64,000 bases of DNA. Source: Acanthosoma haemorrhoidale. Taxonomy: Eukaryota > Arthropoda > Insecta > Hemiptera > Acanthosomatidae. How positions within the stretch are numbered: position 1 is the stretch's first letter; each line of letters opens with the position of its first letter. Positions 11,011 through 22,283 of this stretch are shown here, in pieces. Under the pieces are notes generated by a model, which searched no databases, was not told where the DNA came from, and was given only the letters and a program-made list of their open reading frames with translations. The position numbers were made by a program, and so were the translations under genes. The DNA is taken from assembly GCA_930367205.1 (NCBI GenBank), contig OV884009.1:96369189-96433188 (forward strand). The letters run 5' to 3'.

Positions 11011-13715
11011 TTATAATAGGTCGCGAGGCCACCGCCGTTTTAGGCGTCGAGGAGGATTGTAAGGATGAATGTTACTGGATATGGAGTCGACCAAAGGATT
11101 CGGATGTGCGGAAAGGTTTTGGTGAAATTTGGAAAATCTTGAGGGTATAAGGTCGAGGACAGTTGGTACATGGAGATCTCTGTGAAGGGATGAGTTTTTA
11201 ATATAAAAGGGTGCGTTGACTATGGTTCTGAGGACTTTGGATTGGAATGTTTGGATACGTTTGATGTTCGATGGTTTGGCTGTCCCCCATAACTCTATTC
11301 CGTAAGTCCAAATTGGTTTTAATAACTGTTTGTATACGTGGAGTTTGTTTTCTAGTGTGAGGTTAGAGTTTCTGTTCAGTAGTCTGTCCAACTCTAAGAG
11401 GAGTATAACTGTCCAAACCGTCTGTTCGATTCTTGTCTTTTAAGTCTTGTGTGAGGGTTCCAAGTCAGTCTTTTGTCTAGATGAAAACCTAGATATCTAA
11501 CTGTATTGGACATGGGAAGCGGAATTGAATTGAAGGTTACGGACGGGCAGGATCCTCGACGGAGAGTAAATGTGGTGTGAACGCATTTGCCTTCATTGAC
11601 CTTGATGTGCCAGATGTTGCACCACTTCTCTATCTTAGTGAGGTGATTTTGGAGGTTGTAGGATGCCGTTGACGGATTGGGATGTGACGAGAGAATTGCT
11701 GTGTCGTCAGCAAAAGTTGCAAGGAAGGTGCTAGGACTTAACGGAATGTCAGCAGTGAAAAGGGTATACAGGATAGGGCCAAGGACGCTGCCTTGAGGAA
11801 CTCCTGCTTCTATGGGGTAATAATCGGAGTATTCTGAACCACAACGGACCCGAAAGAACCTGTTAGACAGATAGGATTGAAGGATTAGATAAAGGGTCTG
11901 CGGTAAGGAGATTTTTAGTTTGTAAAGCAAACCTGGGTGCCATACCCGGTCAAAAGCCTGAGCTACGTCCAAGAAAGCACCCGTGTAGTAGTGTTAGCTT
12001 TCAAGTGCGGAGGATATATGGTCAACAACGCGAAGGCCTTGTTGAGCAGTGGAGTGTCTGAAGCGAAAGCCAAATTGATGGTTAGGAAGAAGGTTTTTGG
12101 ATTCAACTATAGGCAAAAGGCGTTTGAGTAGGATTCTTTCAAAAACTTTTGAAAGGATTGGAAGTAGACTGATTGGGCGGTAAGATGAGGGATCATTTGG
12201 GGACTTTCCAGGTTTCTGAAAGAGGACGATAATGGAATATTTCCAGAGAAGTGGGTAGTGGGTGGTTCTAAGGATACAATTAAATATATAGGTGAGGAAA
12301 ATTATTGCTTTGGGTGGGAGTTGTCGAAGGATCTGAGCAGTGAGAAGATCGTATCCAGGAGATTTACGGAGTGGTAGGTTTTTTAAGTGGTATTGGACCT
12401 CGGAGGGATTGACTGCCTTTGGAGGAAGTGAAAGAGGAATCGGAGAAATAAGGAAATCTTCGACCTTCGTATCGTGGGATGGATTATGCTGGTTGGGATG
12501 AGGTGTGAAAGTATGTGAGAGGTGCTGTGCGAATGCTTCAGATCTCTCTCCATCTGACGCAGTCCAGGACCCATCGCCACGACGAAGTGGATGTGATACA
12601 TAATGGTATTTTAGGATATTTTGGGTAGCTCTCCAGAGAGAGTTGTCCTGAGTGGATAAAGAGGATAGGTAAGAATTAAATGTTTGGGATCGGAAGGTTG
12701 CCAACTCTCGCTTTAACAATTTACAGTTTTGATTGTAACAGCGGCGATCGGCAGGGTGTCGGGTTCTTTGCCATAAGGCTTTGGAGCGGCGTTTGATGTG
12801 GATAAGGTCGAGTAGGTTTTGAGGTAAAGAAGTTTTGTTCTGGGCATACGGGGAAGGTCGAGGCTTTGAAGCATTCCATGCACATTGTTGGATTAAGGTA
12901 GTAAGGGAATGTACGGCATGGTCTAGATCATGAGGTGTTTTTAGGGTAACTTTGAGGTCAATGGAATTAGTTAGAAGTTCACGGAAGTGGTCCCAGTCGA
13001 CTGGACCTCTGATGAATGAGGGAGGAGGTAGTTTGGGGATGGGGTGTAACGAAAGAGTGAGGAGTAGAGGGCTATGGTCGGACGACAGGTCATCGAGCCG
13101 TGTAGTGGACGAATTTATCGATCCTATTCCATGGTGGATGAAGAAATCAAGGATGTCAGGATTTCGATAGGGATCTGCAGGCCAATAGGTAGGAGTCTGA
13201 GGAGGGAGAGGGGTGGAGTTTGTGGATAAGAGTGCAGATAACAAAGCTCGCCCTCGGGAGTTGGTGGTTCTAGAGCCCCACTGTTGGTGCTTTGCGTTGA
13301 AATCTCCACCCACAAGGTAGTGATGTCCAATTGAGTTAAGAAAGGAGGTAAATTGTGAGTTGGAAATAGACTTGTTAGGTGGACAATACGCTGCAGCTAT
13401 GGTGAGGGGGAAGGAAAATGTGCGGATTGACACAGCTGTGGCTTGTAGGAAATCATGGGCAATCAATGGGACGATGTGGTGGGAAAGGGAATGGTGGATA
13501 AGGACAGCAGTACCAGCATGTGATGTTCCATCAGGGTGGTCTGTTCTGTAAACCTGGTACTGTGGGATTTTGAGGGATCTGTTAGCAGTCAGTCGCGTTT
13601 CAGTAATGAGTGCAACGTCAATGTTTTTTTCATTTAGTAATGTTGTCAGTTCGTTTGTGTGATTTCGAACACCATTGGCATTCCAAAGAAGGATAGTTAA
13701 GGGTTTTTTATTCAT
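11011..13715 (-). pseudogene. Jockey A ORF2: APE endonuclease and reverse transcriptase
   Basis: The protein begins at the ATG at 13,715, which overlaps the ORF1 stop as ATGA. The endonuclease (residues about 1-220) shows ILLWNANGV, TETRL, GGDFNAKHQQWGS and SSDHSPLLL. The RT shows YRPISLLPILSK, AFDRVW, PQGSVLGP and the catalytic FADD (ATFADDTAI), followed by the C-terminal domain ending in WPRDLL. Two lesions are visible: an in-frame TAA at about 11,991 just before AFDRVW, and a frameshift at about 11,392. The enzyme nicks target DNA and copies the element RNA at the break. It is otherwise full length. Confidence 0.9.
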
Positions 13716-15022
13716 TTGGGAGAGCTTGGAATGAGGTGGGAAACAAGGTTGGTGAGCAGTGAAATAAGAGGAGTGATAAGAGTTCTGAAGTCGGTGAGAA
13801 AGGATGTAAGAAGGCTAGTGAGATCTGTGGAGTTGGGAGGGGGAGGAATTTGGTGTATGTGAGGCTGAGGTAAATGCTGTGGTTGAGGGAGGGGAGGAGG
13901 CGGTGCCTCGGATAATGTCTTGCGTCCACCTGACACTATGTTGGCGAATGAAGTGGAGTCATTCACTTCTCTGGCTGGAACGCTTCGCGGTTTCACTGCT
14001 TGTTCTACCACGAGTGGGCGGCGTTGTTGTTGGAGGCGGTTCTTCAGCACTTTATATGCCTCGCAGCCTTTGTAGTTGGCAGGGTGGTCTTGCTGACACA
14101 AGGCACATACAGCGGGGGATTGGCGAGGCTTCTTGCAAAGCTCGCTCTTGTGCTTGTCTCCGCACTTCACACACCTAGGTATGTGGTGACAGTACGAACG
14201 ACTGTGGCCATATTCCTGGCAGTTGTGGCACTGAACTATGTCACGCCTGGGATGTGGTTTTTCCACCTTTACTCTAGTGTAGTAGAGGTAGTTCACATTG
14301 TAAATTTTTTCAACTCCTGGCGTTTTTTCGAGGTCAACGAAAAATAGTGGGAGTGGCGTTTTCACCGGAGTGTCCATGTCCTTGTCCTCCCTGAAGACAT
14401 TGACTACCTGTCTTGCATTGAACCCTTGGGCACTCAGTTCTTCTATAATTATATCAACTGGGGTCGTCGGGTGAAGGTTCCTAATAACAACCCTCAAGGA
14501 TCTATCTTCCTTTAGCTGATATGTGTGAAACTCAGCTTTTGTATTTTCCAGATACTTAACAATCGCTCTATAAGTATCTGAATTGTCTGGCGTGATCCTA
14601 GTATCTCTGCTTCTATTGAGGCAGGTAAACTTACCAACCCCAACAATTTTTTTTAATTGATCGCATAGTATTTTAAAAGCCCTAATATTTTTTATGAATA
14701 TTGGAGGTGGCTTAGGGGTTTTAGGGGTGGTAGTTGTCTCCATGTCATTATTTGTTGCATCTTGCAACAGTGGCTGGAACGGATTCGGGGTGAAGAACGG
14801 AGATTCTGCTGGTGACGGAGCAGTAGACGGTCCTGGTTGAGGTGAAGGCAACTCTTCCATGGATCTATTGGTGGGTGTGACAGATGGTGGCGGCGGCGGC
14901 AGGTCTCTCTTACTCGGTCTTCCTCTACGAGCCTTTTGTTTTGGTGATGTTGTTGGTGTGGTGGTATCAACGGACCGAGATCTTTTTTTATTATTATTCA
15001 TCGCCATATGATGAAAACGCAT
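13712..15022 (-). CDS. Jockey A ORF1: nucleic-acid-binding gag-like protein
   Basis: An intact 436-residue frame. It has a Lys/Arg-rich N-terminus (nuclear-signal-like, KKRSRS), a Pro/Ser/Thr-rich region, and a conserved middle domain from PPPIFIKNIRAFK to RVVIRNLHP that resembles the domain preceding C2HC fingers in insect Jockey ORF1. Three zinc knuckles follow at residues about 265-325 (CHNCQEYGHSRSYC, CVKCGDKHKSELC, CALCQQDHPANYKGC), then a Pro-rich tail. It is expected to coat the element RNA and deliver it to the nucleus. The start ATG lies 410 bases inside the element, after a 5' UTR. The stop overlaps the ORF2 start. Confidence 0.9.
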   Translation of the reverse strand: MRFHHMAMNNNKKRSRSVDTTTPTTSPKQKARRGRPSKRDLPPPPPSVTPTNRSMEELPSPQPGPSTAPSPAESPFFTPNPFQPLLQDATNNDMETTTTPKTPKPPPIFIKNIRAFKILCDQLKKIVGVGKFTCLNRSRDTRITPDNSDTYRAIVKYLENTKAEFHTYQLKEDRSLRVVIRNLHPTTPVDIIIEELSAQGFNARQVVNVFREDKDMDTPVKTPLPLFFVDLEKTPGVEKIYNVNYLYYTRVKVEKPHPRRDIVQCHNCQEYGHSRSYCHHIPRCVKCGDKHKSELCKKPRQSPAVCALCQQDHPANYKGCEAYKVLKNRLQQQRRPLVVEQAVKPRSVPAREVNDSTSFANIVSGGRKTLSEAPPPPLPQPQHLPQPHIHQIPPPPNSTDLTSLLTSFLTDFRTLITPLISLLTNLVSHLIPSSPK

Positions 15023-15434
15023 AATGAAATATTCTGCCTAGCAGAAATAATTTAATTATTTAAAAAAAAAACCAAAAAAAAACCGATGACTACTCCCAGT
15101 ATCGAACGCACGACGTGCGGTACGAGAGCCGCCGACGGTAGCTCTGAGCTATGAACGATCTATGAGCTATCACTCGGCCGGTTAGCCAAGTGGGGATTTG
15201 TCCCAATATGGCTGCCGTGACTATCCAATTGTCTATGCACTAGCACTTATGAGTATGGTTCAATGAAATACATTTACTACTCACCTTCAACCTTCTCCCT
15301 CGAGATGAGTTCCCGTAAATAGTCTGTTGGGACTGTTTTTCGCACCGTTACACTTCCTACGAAAGGTAATAATGATAGTTCAGTTGCAGAGCGATGTAGA
15401 CACGTTAAACTAATGGCAGCGCAGGCGCAGAACT
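15023..15434 (-). promoter_or_regulatory. 5' UTR/internal promoter of Jockey A
   Basis: A 5' UTR of about 410 bases. Its first bases carry GCGCCTGCGC (read on the - strand), a palindrome also found at the 5' ends of five other copies in this window. A GTTCGA box resembling a pol III B-box lies near ORF1 (15,100-15,110). Non-LTR elements carry their promoter in this region. Confidence 0.55.
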
Positions 15435-15442
15435 AATAATAA

Positions 15443-17340
15443 ATTCTAAACATAAAGAAATGATGAGAGTCGTCAACAGATGACAATATACAACCGCTAT
15501 TAGTAAAAAACTCAAGCAGAAAAACAATTCTACACATAAGCAAAATGTTTATCTACTTATTGACATTAAATCACTTCCAGATTAGAAAACTCTAACTGGC
15601 ACGATTAACCAGCGCTCATACCGATTTTACAAAGAATCTGAAACAAGTCTTATTTATTATTGTTATTTTATTTACTATCGATATTTTATATGGTATTATT
15701 ATTTTATTTAGTATTATTCTTATTTTATTTTTGTTTTATTATGTATGTTTTCGTTACGTTTTTTCCTACTGATAGATATTTATCATGTGTTACATTAAAA
15801 AAAAAAAATGCATGCTCTGTACACATGTATACGGTCTCAGTGACCAAAGCATGTAATAATTTTAATTTGTGCAAAATTGTAAGATATTTAAATAATAAAC
15901 TTGAAAAAAAACAAGAAATAAAGATAGTGACAAGACCTGTGTTTGAACCAGATCTCCGGCTGGGTGCTTTTCCACTGATCTATCCCTGTCTAATCACTAG
16001 TCCAGTCAATTTCAAATCTGTTTAGGAGTGCTATATTAATATTTGTGATATTTAAACAAAATAACTTGTTTTGGTATTGACTGGGATGTTGTTAAAACTG
16101 TGAAAAAGCACCCTGCCGGAGATCGTTAGTTCCCGTGTTCCAACCACGAATAATTTTTTCTTTGATTATTAATTAGTTAACATTAATGGGTTTAATACCA
16201 CAACTAATAGTTAATAACGTTTGTTAATATTTCCTTGAGAGACAGTACCTAATTTCCCTTTACGATATCCTTTTTTTCTTATAGCTAGTCTGAAAAAAAA
16301 AGTCTTAATTTTTTCATCGTACCTAGCAATCTCCTCAAGGTCTATGAGACGTAGCAACTCGGCCAGAAAGCCTAATTTTGCAATAATATAATAATACCCA
16401 AACAAAATGTAATCATAAGTAGTTGCAATGCAACGCTTCAAAGTCAAACAATAACAGCTATACGATATTTGTTTAAAATGTTTGGTTTTTCTTTTCCAAA
16501 AAGCACCCTATAAAAAAATAATAATAATAAATTGTGTTTACTCTATTGAAATTAACCTTATAACATTAAATGGCTATCTATTACTACCATCTTTTAGTAA
16601 TATGATATAAAAATTAGAATAACTTGTGCTGTAAGAAAAGGCTAAAGTCTACTGAATATGCAATATATCAAGTAAAAAGGGTTTGTATGAAGCTTCCAGA
16701 ATAGCTTCTATCAGTGAAGGTACTCTCACCAAATTTTCCATGGAAAATACTAAAAAGGAATGAAGATGTTTACAACAGATGCTATTCATTAATTTTAGAG
16801 ACCATTATTTTAAATTATCATAATTAAACTAGTGAAAATGCTTACTAGAAAATTAAATTTTGATTGTGCGGCATTATTAATTGTAATGTTAGAGCTCATT
16901 TATTCTTATATACAATTTTCTCACGAAATACAATATGCTCTAAGTAGTTATTGGTTACCTACTGTTTGAGTCTGAGCTCGCTAGTGTTTGCAAAGGAAGG
17001 ACTTAAGTCTGTGTATAAGATGCTATAGGAAGAAAAAACAGCTGTAGTGACTCCTGGAGGATCCTCTCTTGATGCCTTCACCCCAGAACGTAAATTTCCT
17101 TCATGATAAAAGTCCACCATAGTTAAGATAGTTAGAAACGATACGACCGAAAACGCATTTCTGGCATGTGAGGAAGCACTTCGCAATGCGACCTACCTTG
17201 GACACCCAGCAACGGGGGCGTGAATCTCTGGTGTTCAACGCCTCTAAAACCTGAGGTGCTATGGGAAGTCGACGTATTCGTCCCCTCTAGGTTTCTACTA
17301 GAGAAACGACACGACATAGGATCGTAAAGTTCTGGCTATT
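15443..17340. other. Intergenic, AT-rich; one 3'-end scrap of Jockey A
   Basis: Nothing convincing apart from 16,865-16,921, which matches the terminal 3' UTR of the Jockey A element (CATTATTAATTG ... TTATATACAATT). ORFs at 15,660-16,025 (hydrophobic low complexity) and 16,211-16,447 (-, Lys-rich) show no domain that I recognise. Confidence 0.5.
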
Positions 17341-17377
17341 ATGAAATCAGTAAAAAAACTTCAGGCCAGAAGTTAAG

Positions 17378-17570
17378 GGGTGGGCCAACTATATATTTAC
17401 TGACCACAAACCACTGACCTATGTATTTCGGCAAAGTCAGCGCCTATGCGTATTCGGTGGCTATACTATATCTCCCGATTCTCAGGAGGCAGCTATAACT
17501 CAGTGGTGGGTGCTCTTTCACGAGTTGATGAGCTATTATTACACGACGAGGGTTGGTACTAGTCACTGGA
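17378..17570 (+). pseudogene. Ty3/Gypsy RNase H remnant
   Basis: The frame reads IFTDHKPLTYVFRQ, the classic Gypsy RNase H motif. Further on, after a frame drift, comes ALSRVDELLLHDE, which is how the RNase H/integrase linker usually reads. No other part of the element is recognised nearby, so it is an isolated scrap of the same general type as the fragment at 35,309. Confidence 0.65.
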
Positions 17571-17739
17571 CAGGAAAACAATCCAGACTTGCAGAAACTG
17601 ATGTCCCAAGGAAATGTGTCTTTTTAAAAATGTATGCTTTGAAAAGGAGCAGTGCGTGTTTATTAGGCATAATTACCTGGAGTAATATAAACTATTCACA
17701 GTTATAACAGAGCCGTTCAGAGGTTTTCTCTCTAGTGCA

Positions 17740-18670
17740 TTTTTTTTTTTTTTTTTTTTTAACTTTATATATAACTTTTTTACTGTGCTAAAATTACAAT
17801 CTGCCTTATTAGGCAATAAGTTATTTAGATAAATGTTCTCATTAATGCCATATTTACAATTCATCATTCACTCGCTTATTCATACAATATTTACAAAAAA
17901 CCCACATGTTTGTCACCTCCCTCACATGCGAATGAAAAAGCGGAGTCTTGGGAAGTCCCCCACGCTCCTCCGTCAGCCGCGTCACCGGATACGAGCTAGT
18001 GGAGGCTGAGAAAGAGCGCGAGAGCCGCAGACGCTAAGGACATGATGGAGAAACTGGCCATTGTCAGGACTCCCACTGTCACGCATTTATAGCAGGTCAC
18101 GAGGCCGCTGCCGTTTCAGTCTTCGAGGAGGATTATAGGGATGAGCGGTGCAGTGCAATGACTGTGCTACGGGATTAGGGTGGTTGGATAGGTTACTATG
18201 GAATTTCATGAACTTGGAAGGGATGAGTTCAAGAATGTAGGGTATATTAAGATCGTTATGAAGGGCTTTGTTGCTAACGTAATAAAGGGCATTTACTATT
18301 GCTCTCAGGACTTTTATTTGAAAGGATTGGATACGCTTGATGTTTGACTTGTTTGCTGTCCCCCCATTGCTCTATTCCGTATGTCCTGATTGGCTTAAGT
18401 ATAAATTTGTAGATTAGTAATTTATTTTCTATTGAGGGATGGCATGTCCTTCGAAGTAGTCTGAACAGTTGTCCAAAGCGTCTGTTTAGTTCTTGTCTTT
18501 TTAGCCATGTGTGTGGGTTCCATGTCAGCATTTTGTTGAGATGGAAGCCTAAATACAGTACTGTCTCGGATACAGGAAGAGGAATGGAATTAAAAAAAAA
18601 ACTAGTGGACAGGACTTGCGGCTGAGGATAAAGGTAATGTGGATACATTTTGCTTTATTAACTTTGATTC
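17740..18670 (-). mobile_element. Jockey-B copy 1, 3' half (inverted junction at 18,670)
   Basis: On the - strand this runs from the RT C-terminal domain (SIPLPVSETVLYLGFHLNKM, 18,274-18,648) through the element's 3' UTR to a poly-A tail (T-run at 17,740-17,760). It starts exactly where the + strand 5' end of the same family begins (18,671), with no spacer. Together the two halves look like one insertion with an inverted 5' part. The RT fragment is itself frameshifted after about 18,300. Confidence 0.75.
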
Positions 18671-21385
18671 GAGTTCTGCGCATGTGCTATTATCAACATT
18701 CGCCTCTCTTTTTCGTTCTCCCTTTAAACACCTTATACTACTGTTTATAGGCCGTACTTCTCAGCAGGCAACTTACGTGAGCTGGCCACGAGGGAGCCCT
18801 CAAGAAGTGAATGAATCATTTGTTATATGTGTGTGGGAGTGTAATAAGTGATATCAAACCGAGAAGTCGGCCATATTGGACGACCGAACGATTTGCCTCT
18901 GCCGGATCAGAGATAACCTAAAGCAATAGATATTGTGACCCAGACGTCTCTGTTAGCCGAGAGCCAAGACCGGCGACTCACCCCTGGAATTCGTGAGTTC
19001 AAACCCAGGGGCGTAACCTATTTTTTATTAATAATAAAATTAATTTAAATATTAATAAATATCGTTATATGATAAAATGTGATTTTATCAGGAGTTGATG
19101 TCACAAAAAAAAAAGATCAAGGTCTCTAGGGCCAACTTCGACACCATCGCGAAAGGGTTAAGCGAAAACCAAGACGTTTAAATAGGAACGTCTAAATATC
19201 CTCTGCAGCTCGTTCCATGGAAGAGATACCGCCACAGGCCAGGACATCCAAAGACGAAACCGCCGTAGAGTCCCCTAATAGCTTTGGGGCGTTGAAACAT
19301 ATTCACGCAGCTGAAATGGAAGTTAACAAAACACCTACACAGCCCAAGCCGCCGGCTATATTTGTTCGTAATATAAGGAACTTTAAGTTACTATGCTCAC
19401 AAATGAGTGAAATAGTAGATACGGTACAATATACGTGCCTCAATAGGTCGCGGGACCCTCCCGATACTTATCGGGCCATTATCAAATATTTGGAATAAAC
19501 TAATGCCGACTTCCATACTTATACTGAAACAAGAACGATCGCTCCGAGTAGTGATCAGAAATCTGTAACCAAACACACCAGCTGATGAAATCGCAGACGA
19601 ACTCTCAGCTCTCGGATTCAAAGTTCGCCAAATAAGAACGTATTACGTTAGGATAGGCAACTAGATGAATCAATCAAAACGGCGTTACCATTGTTCTTTG
19701 TCGATCTCGAGTGAACACTAGGAGTAGAGAAGATATATGACCTAACACACCTGTATTACACAAGAGTACAGGTTGAAAAACCGTATCCCAAACGCGACAT
19801 CGTCCAGTGCCATAACTGTCAGGCATATGGGCACACAATGTCGTACTGCCTCCACCCTCACAGGTGTATATATTATAGTGGTCAGCACAAAAGTGAATTG
19901 TGCAAACAGCCCCCGAAATCGCCTGCTGTATGCGTGCTCTACCAGCAAGGCCATCCGGCCAGCTACAAGGGCTGTGAGGCTTACAGAACGCTGAAGTCCA
20001 GGACCGAACAACGTCGTTGGCGAGGAAAGGAAAAACTAGCAACAATAAGCGGTCCAGCCAGACATTTGAGGCCTTCAGTCTCTTTTGCCGATGCCGTATT
20101 GCAATTCCTTCTTACAAATCTTGTCTCCTACCTTATCCCCGTTAAAAAAAAAATCCATAAGTGGATCCTTCTGACTCCTTATCCATTCTCCTTTGGAAAT
20201 CGAATGGTGTTCGCACCCACACTAACGAACTGATAGCACTACTCCACGACAAAAACATTGACTGAAACAAGACTTACGAGTAAACGACCATTTACCGTTC
20301 GACAGTACCAGACTTATCGAACTTACCACCCAGATGGAAGATCTCATGCATGTACCGCTGTCATTGTCCATAACTCCATTTCTCATCAAATAGTTCCTTT
20401 GGTAGCACATGATTCCCTTCAATCCACTGCAGTGTCAATCACCACCCTCACCTTTCCCCTTACTCTAGCATCAGTGTACTGCCCTCCCAATAAATCCATT
20501 CCCGATTCCCAATTCATTTCCTTTCTAGACTCCATTGGACATCGTTTCCTTGTGGGTGGGGACTTTAATGTGAAGCACCAACACTGGGGGTCAAGATCCA
20601 CGAATAAACGAGGACGTGCTTTGCTGTCTGCACTCACACGGAAACATTGCTCCACGATGTCTCCTGACACAGCCACCTATTGGCCATCAGATCCCAACCA
20701 AAATCCAGATCTCCTTGACTTCTTCTTCTACAACAGTTTAGGAAAACTAAACTATTCACTCACGCGCCTCGCTGACCTCTCCTGCGATCATAGCCCTTTA
20801 TTATTAACCATTTCCCAAAGAACTATTCACAAACTGCCTCCTCCTTCATTTATTAGGGGCCCAGTCTATTGGGACCACTTCCACCAACTTCTTACAGGTT
20901 CCGTGGACCTCAAAATGTCCCTGAAAACATCTCAAGACCTAGAAGATGCAGTGCTTTCTTTCACTACTCTGGTCCAGAGGTCGGCTTGGGAGGCATCATC
21001 GCCCCACCGTTATCCAAAAATTCACAATCAAAAGCGTTTACCTCAGCACCTCAAAGACCTAATCCAATCCAAACTCCGCTCCAGAACAGTGTGGCAAAGA
21101 TCCCGACATCCTCCCTGATCCTGCCGCTCGTACAATCAGTACTTCAGATTGGTAAAGCGGCAATTGGCATTCTTCCGTTCCGATTATTTCAATTTCCACC
21201 TCTTCTCTCTGTCTACTAGGGATAACTCCCTGTCGAATGTAACTAAAAAAATTCTAAAGTATCATCCTGTTTCATACCCACTCCGTCGTGATGATGGGTC
21301 CTGGGCGGCTTGGGCTGGGGATAGGTATGAAAAATTCGCTCTCTATCTTTCCCATACTTTCACACCTCACCTTTCTCATCAGTAG
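18671..21385 (+). mobile_element. Jockey-B copy 1, 5' half: 5' UTR, ORF1 and ORF2 relics
   Basis: It begins with the element's 5' terminus (GTTCTGCGCATGTGC). The ORF1 relic starts at 19,077, where codon 2 is already a stop; it retains PPAIFVRNIRNFKLL, the C2HC middle domain and knuckles at 19,800-20,000, all broken by stops. ORF2 follows (20,161-21,384), with the endonuclease GGDFNVKHQHWGS and SCDHSPLLLT. It ends abruptly after TPHLSHQ, before the RT. Three deletions here are shared with copy 2: one in the ORF1 tail, and two at the ORF2 start near 20,197 and 20,256. Confidence 0.85.
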
Positions 21386-21429
21386 TTGTATTTAACGGGT
21401 TGAGGAAATGAGCAGAATCGAAAGTAGGT

Positions 21430-21990
21430 CAAAGTCGTTTAGCAGGGTGAGGGGGGGTGTGTGACCTTGACCGACTGGAGTAGGTAAAACGCAAGATTTG
21501 CCAACGTTGCCACCAATTGGCAACGTCGCAGGGGTGATTGACCATGGGTGATTGAACTACAACGGCTCGTCAGCCATTCTTGACCTAGGCCAAGTTTTAT
21601 TTTCGCTAAGTAGCTCGTTTCATTCATTGGAGTGGTTTGACCTTGGCTGACTTCTGCTCGACTGGCCTATATTTGTTTACTTCAGCGGCCGCGTCATTCT
21701 CGTTTGCTAATGTGTTCTTGACCTAGATCAAGTTATATTTTCGCTAACTAGGTCGTTTCATTCATTGGATTGGTTTGACCCTGTGCCCAAATTGACAACG
21801 TTGCAGGGGGGATTGACCTTGGATGACGTTCGACGACTTGTTTGTTTATGTGTTCTTGACCTAGATCAAGTTATATTTTCGCTAACTAGGTCGTTTTATT
21901 CATTGGAGTGGTTTGACCTTGGATGACGTTGACTGGTCTTACGGCCTATATTTGTTTATGTGTTCTTGACCTAGATCAAGTTTTTTATTT
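21430..21990. repeat. Tandem 110-140 bp repeats bordering the viral block
   Basis: A unit beginning TTCTTGACCTAGATCAAGTT and continuing CGCTAACTAGGTCGTTTCATT recurs near 21,576, 21,711, 21,849 and 21,959. A second module (GGCAACGTCGCAGGGGTGATTGACC) appears at about 21,518 and, diverged, at about 21,795. They sit immediately outside the first viral gene, so they may be terminal or subterminal repeats of the viral element. They have no coding potential. Confidence 0.6.
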
Positions 21991-22189
21991 TCGACTTTAC
22001 GTGAGTTACGTCACGCCTCGCATGTCCCAGGAGCCTGGAGCATTAGCGACTCGAGATGCGAAATGTAAAAAGTTAGTTACCAATTACAGGCAAGATATAA
22101 CGGAGTTAACTTATTTCATAAAGGTATTTAACATAAAAAATCTAAATTCTCTTCCAATACAATTCCCCCTCCTCGTATAACTGTGTGGA

Positions 22190-22280
22190 TATAAAGAGCT
22201 TGGACTTTTGCAATTTTCAAGCATTCAGTATCTGGAGTGTCGAGCAATTTTTCCTAAACGTAAGTCTTTATACTATTTGA
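22190..22280 (+). promoter_or_regulatory. TATA/Inr promoter and leader of the BIR gene
   Basis: TATAAAG (22,190-22,196) lies about 35 bases upstream of an arthropod-type initiator TTCAGT (22,224-22,229). The 78 bases 22,203-22,280 match 27,009-27,086 at all but three positions, including a GTAAGT donor-like site (22,260-22,265). An in-frame TGA at 22,278 precedes the BIR start codon. Confidence 0.6.
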
Positions 22281-22283
22281 TCT

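Larger units (their letters stand above)
10642..15434 (-). mobile_element. Near full-length Jockey-group non-LTR retrotransposon 'A'
   Basis: This is a complete - strand layout: 5' end with a GCGCCTGCGC palindrome (15,419-15,428), 5' UTR, ORF1 (15,022-13,712), ORF2 (13,715-11,011), a GC-rich 3' UTR, an AATAAA signal near 10,680 and a poly-A tail (T-run 10,642-10,657). It moves by target-primed reverse transcription. Only one nonsense codon and one frameshift were found in ORF2, so it is the youngest-looking element in the window. Flanking AATAATAA repeats may be its target-site duplication. Confidence 0.9.

Noticed and set aside
13879..14347. + strand ORFs of about 100 codons
   Set aside because: Shadows of the intact Jockey A ORF1 on the other strand; Cys-rich only because the knuckles are Cys-rich.
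15100..15190. tRNA gene
   Set aside because: A- and B-box-like words occur, but acceptor and anticodon arms cannot be paired; it lies in the Jockey A 5' UTR and is not a tRNA gene.
16211..16447. 78-codon - strand ORF, Lys-rich
   Set aside because: No recognised domain or splice context; could be chance in AT-rich DNA.
21430..21990. CRISPR array
   Set aside because: Units of 110-140 bp with no short repeat/unique spacer pattern, in a eukaryotic setting.
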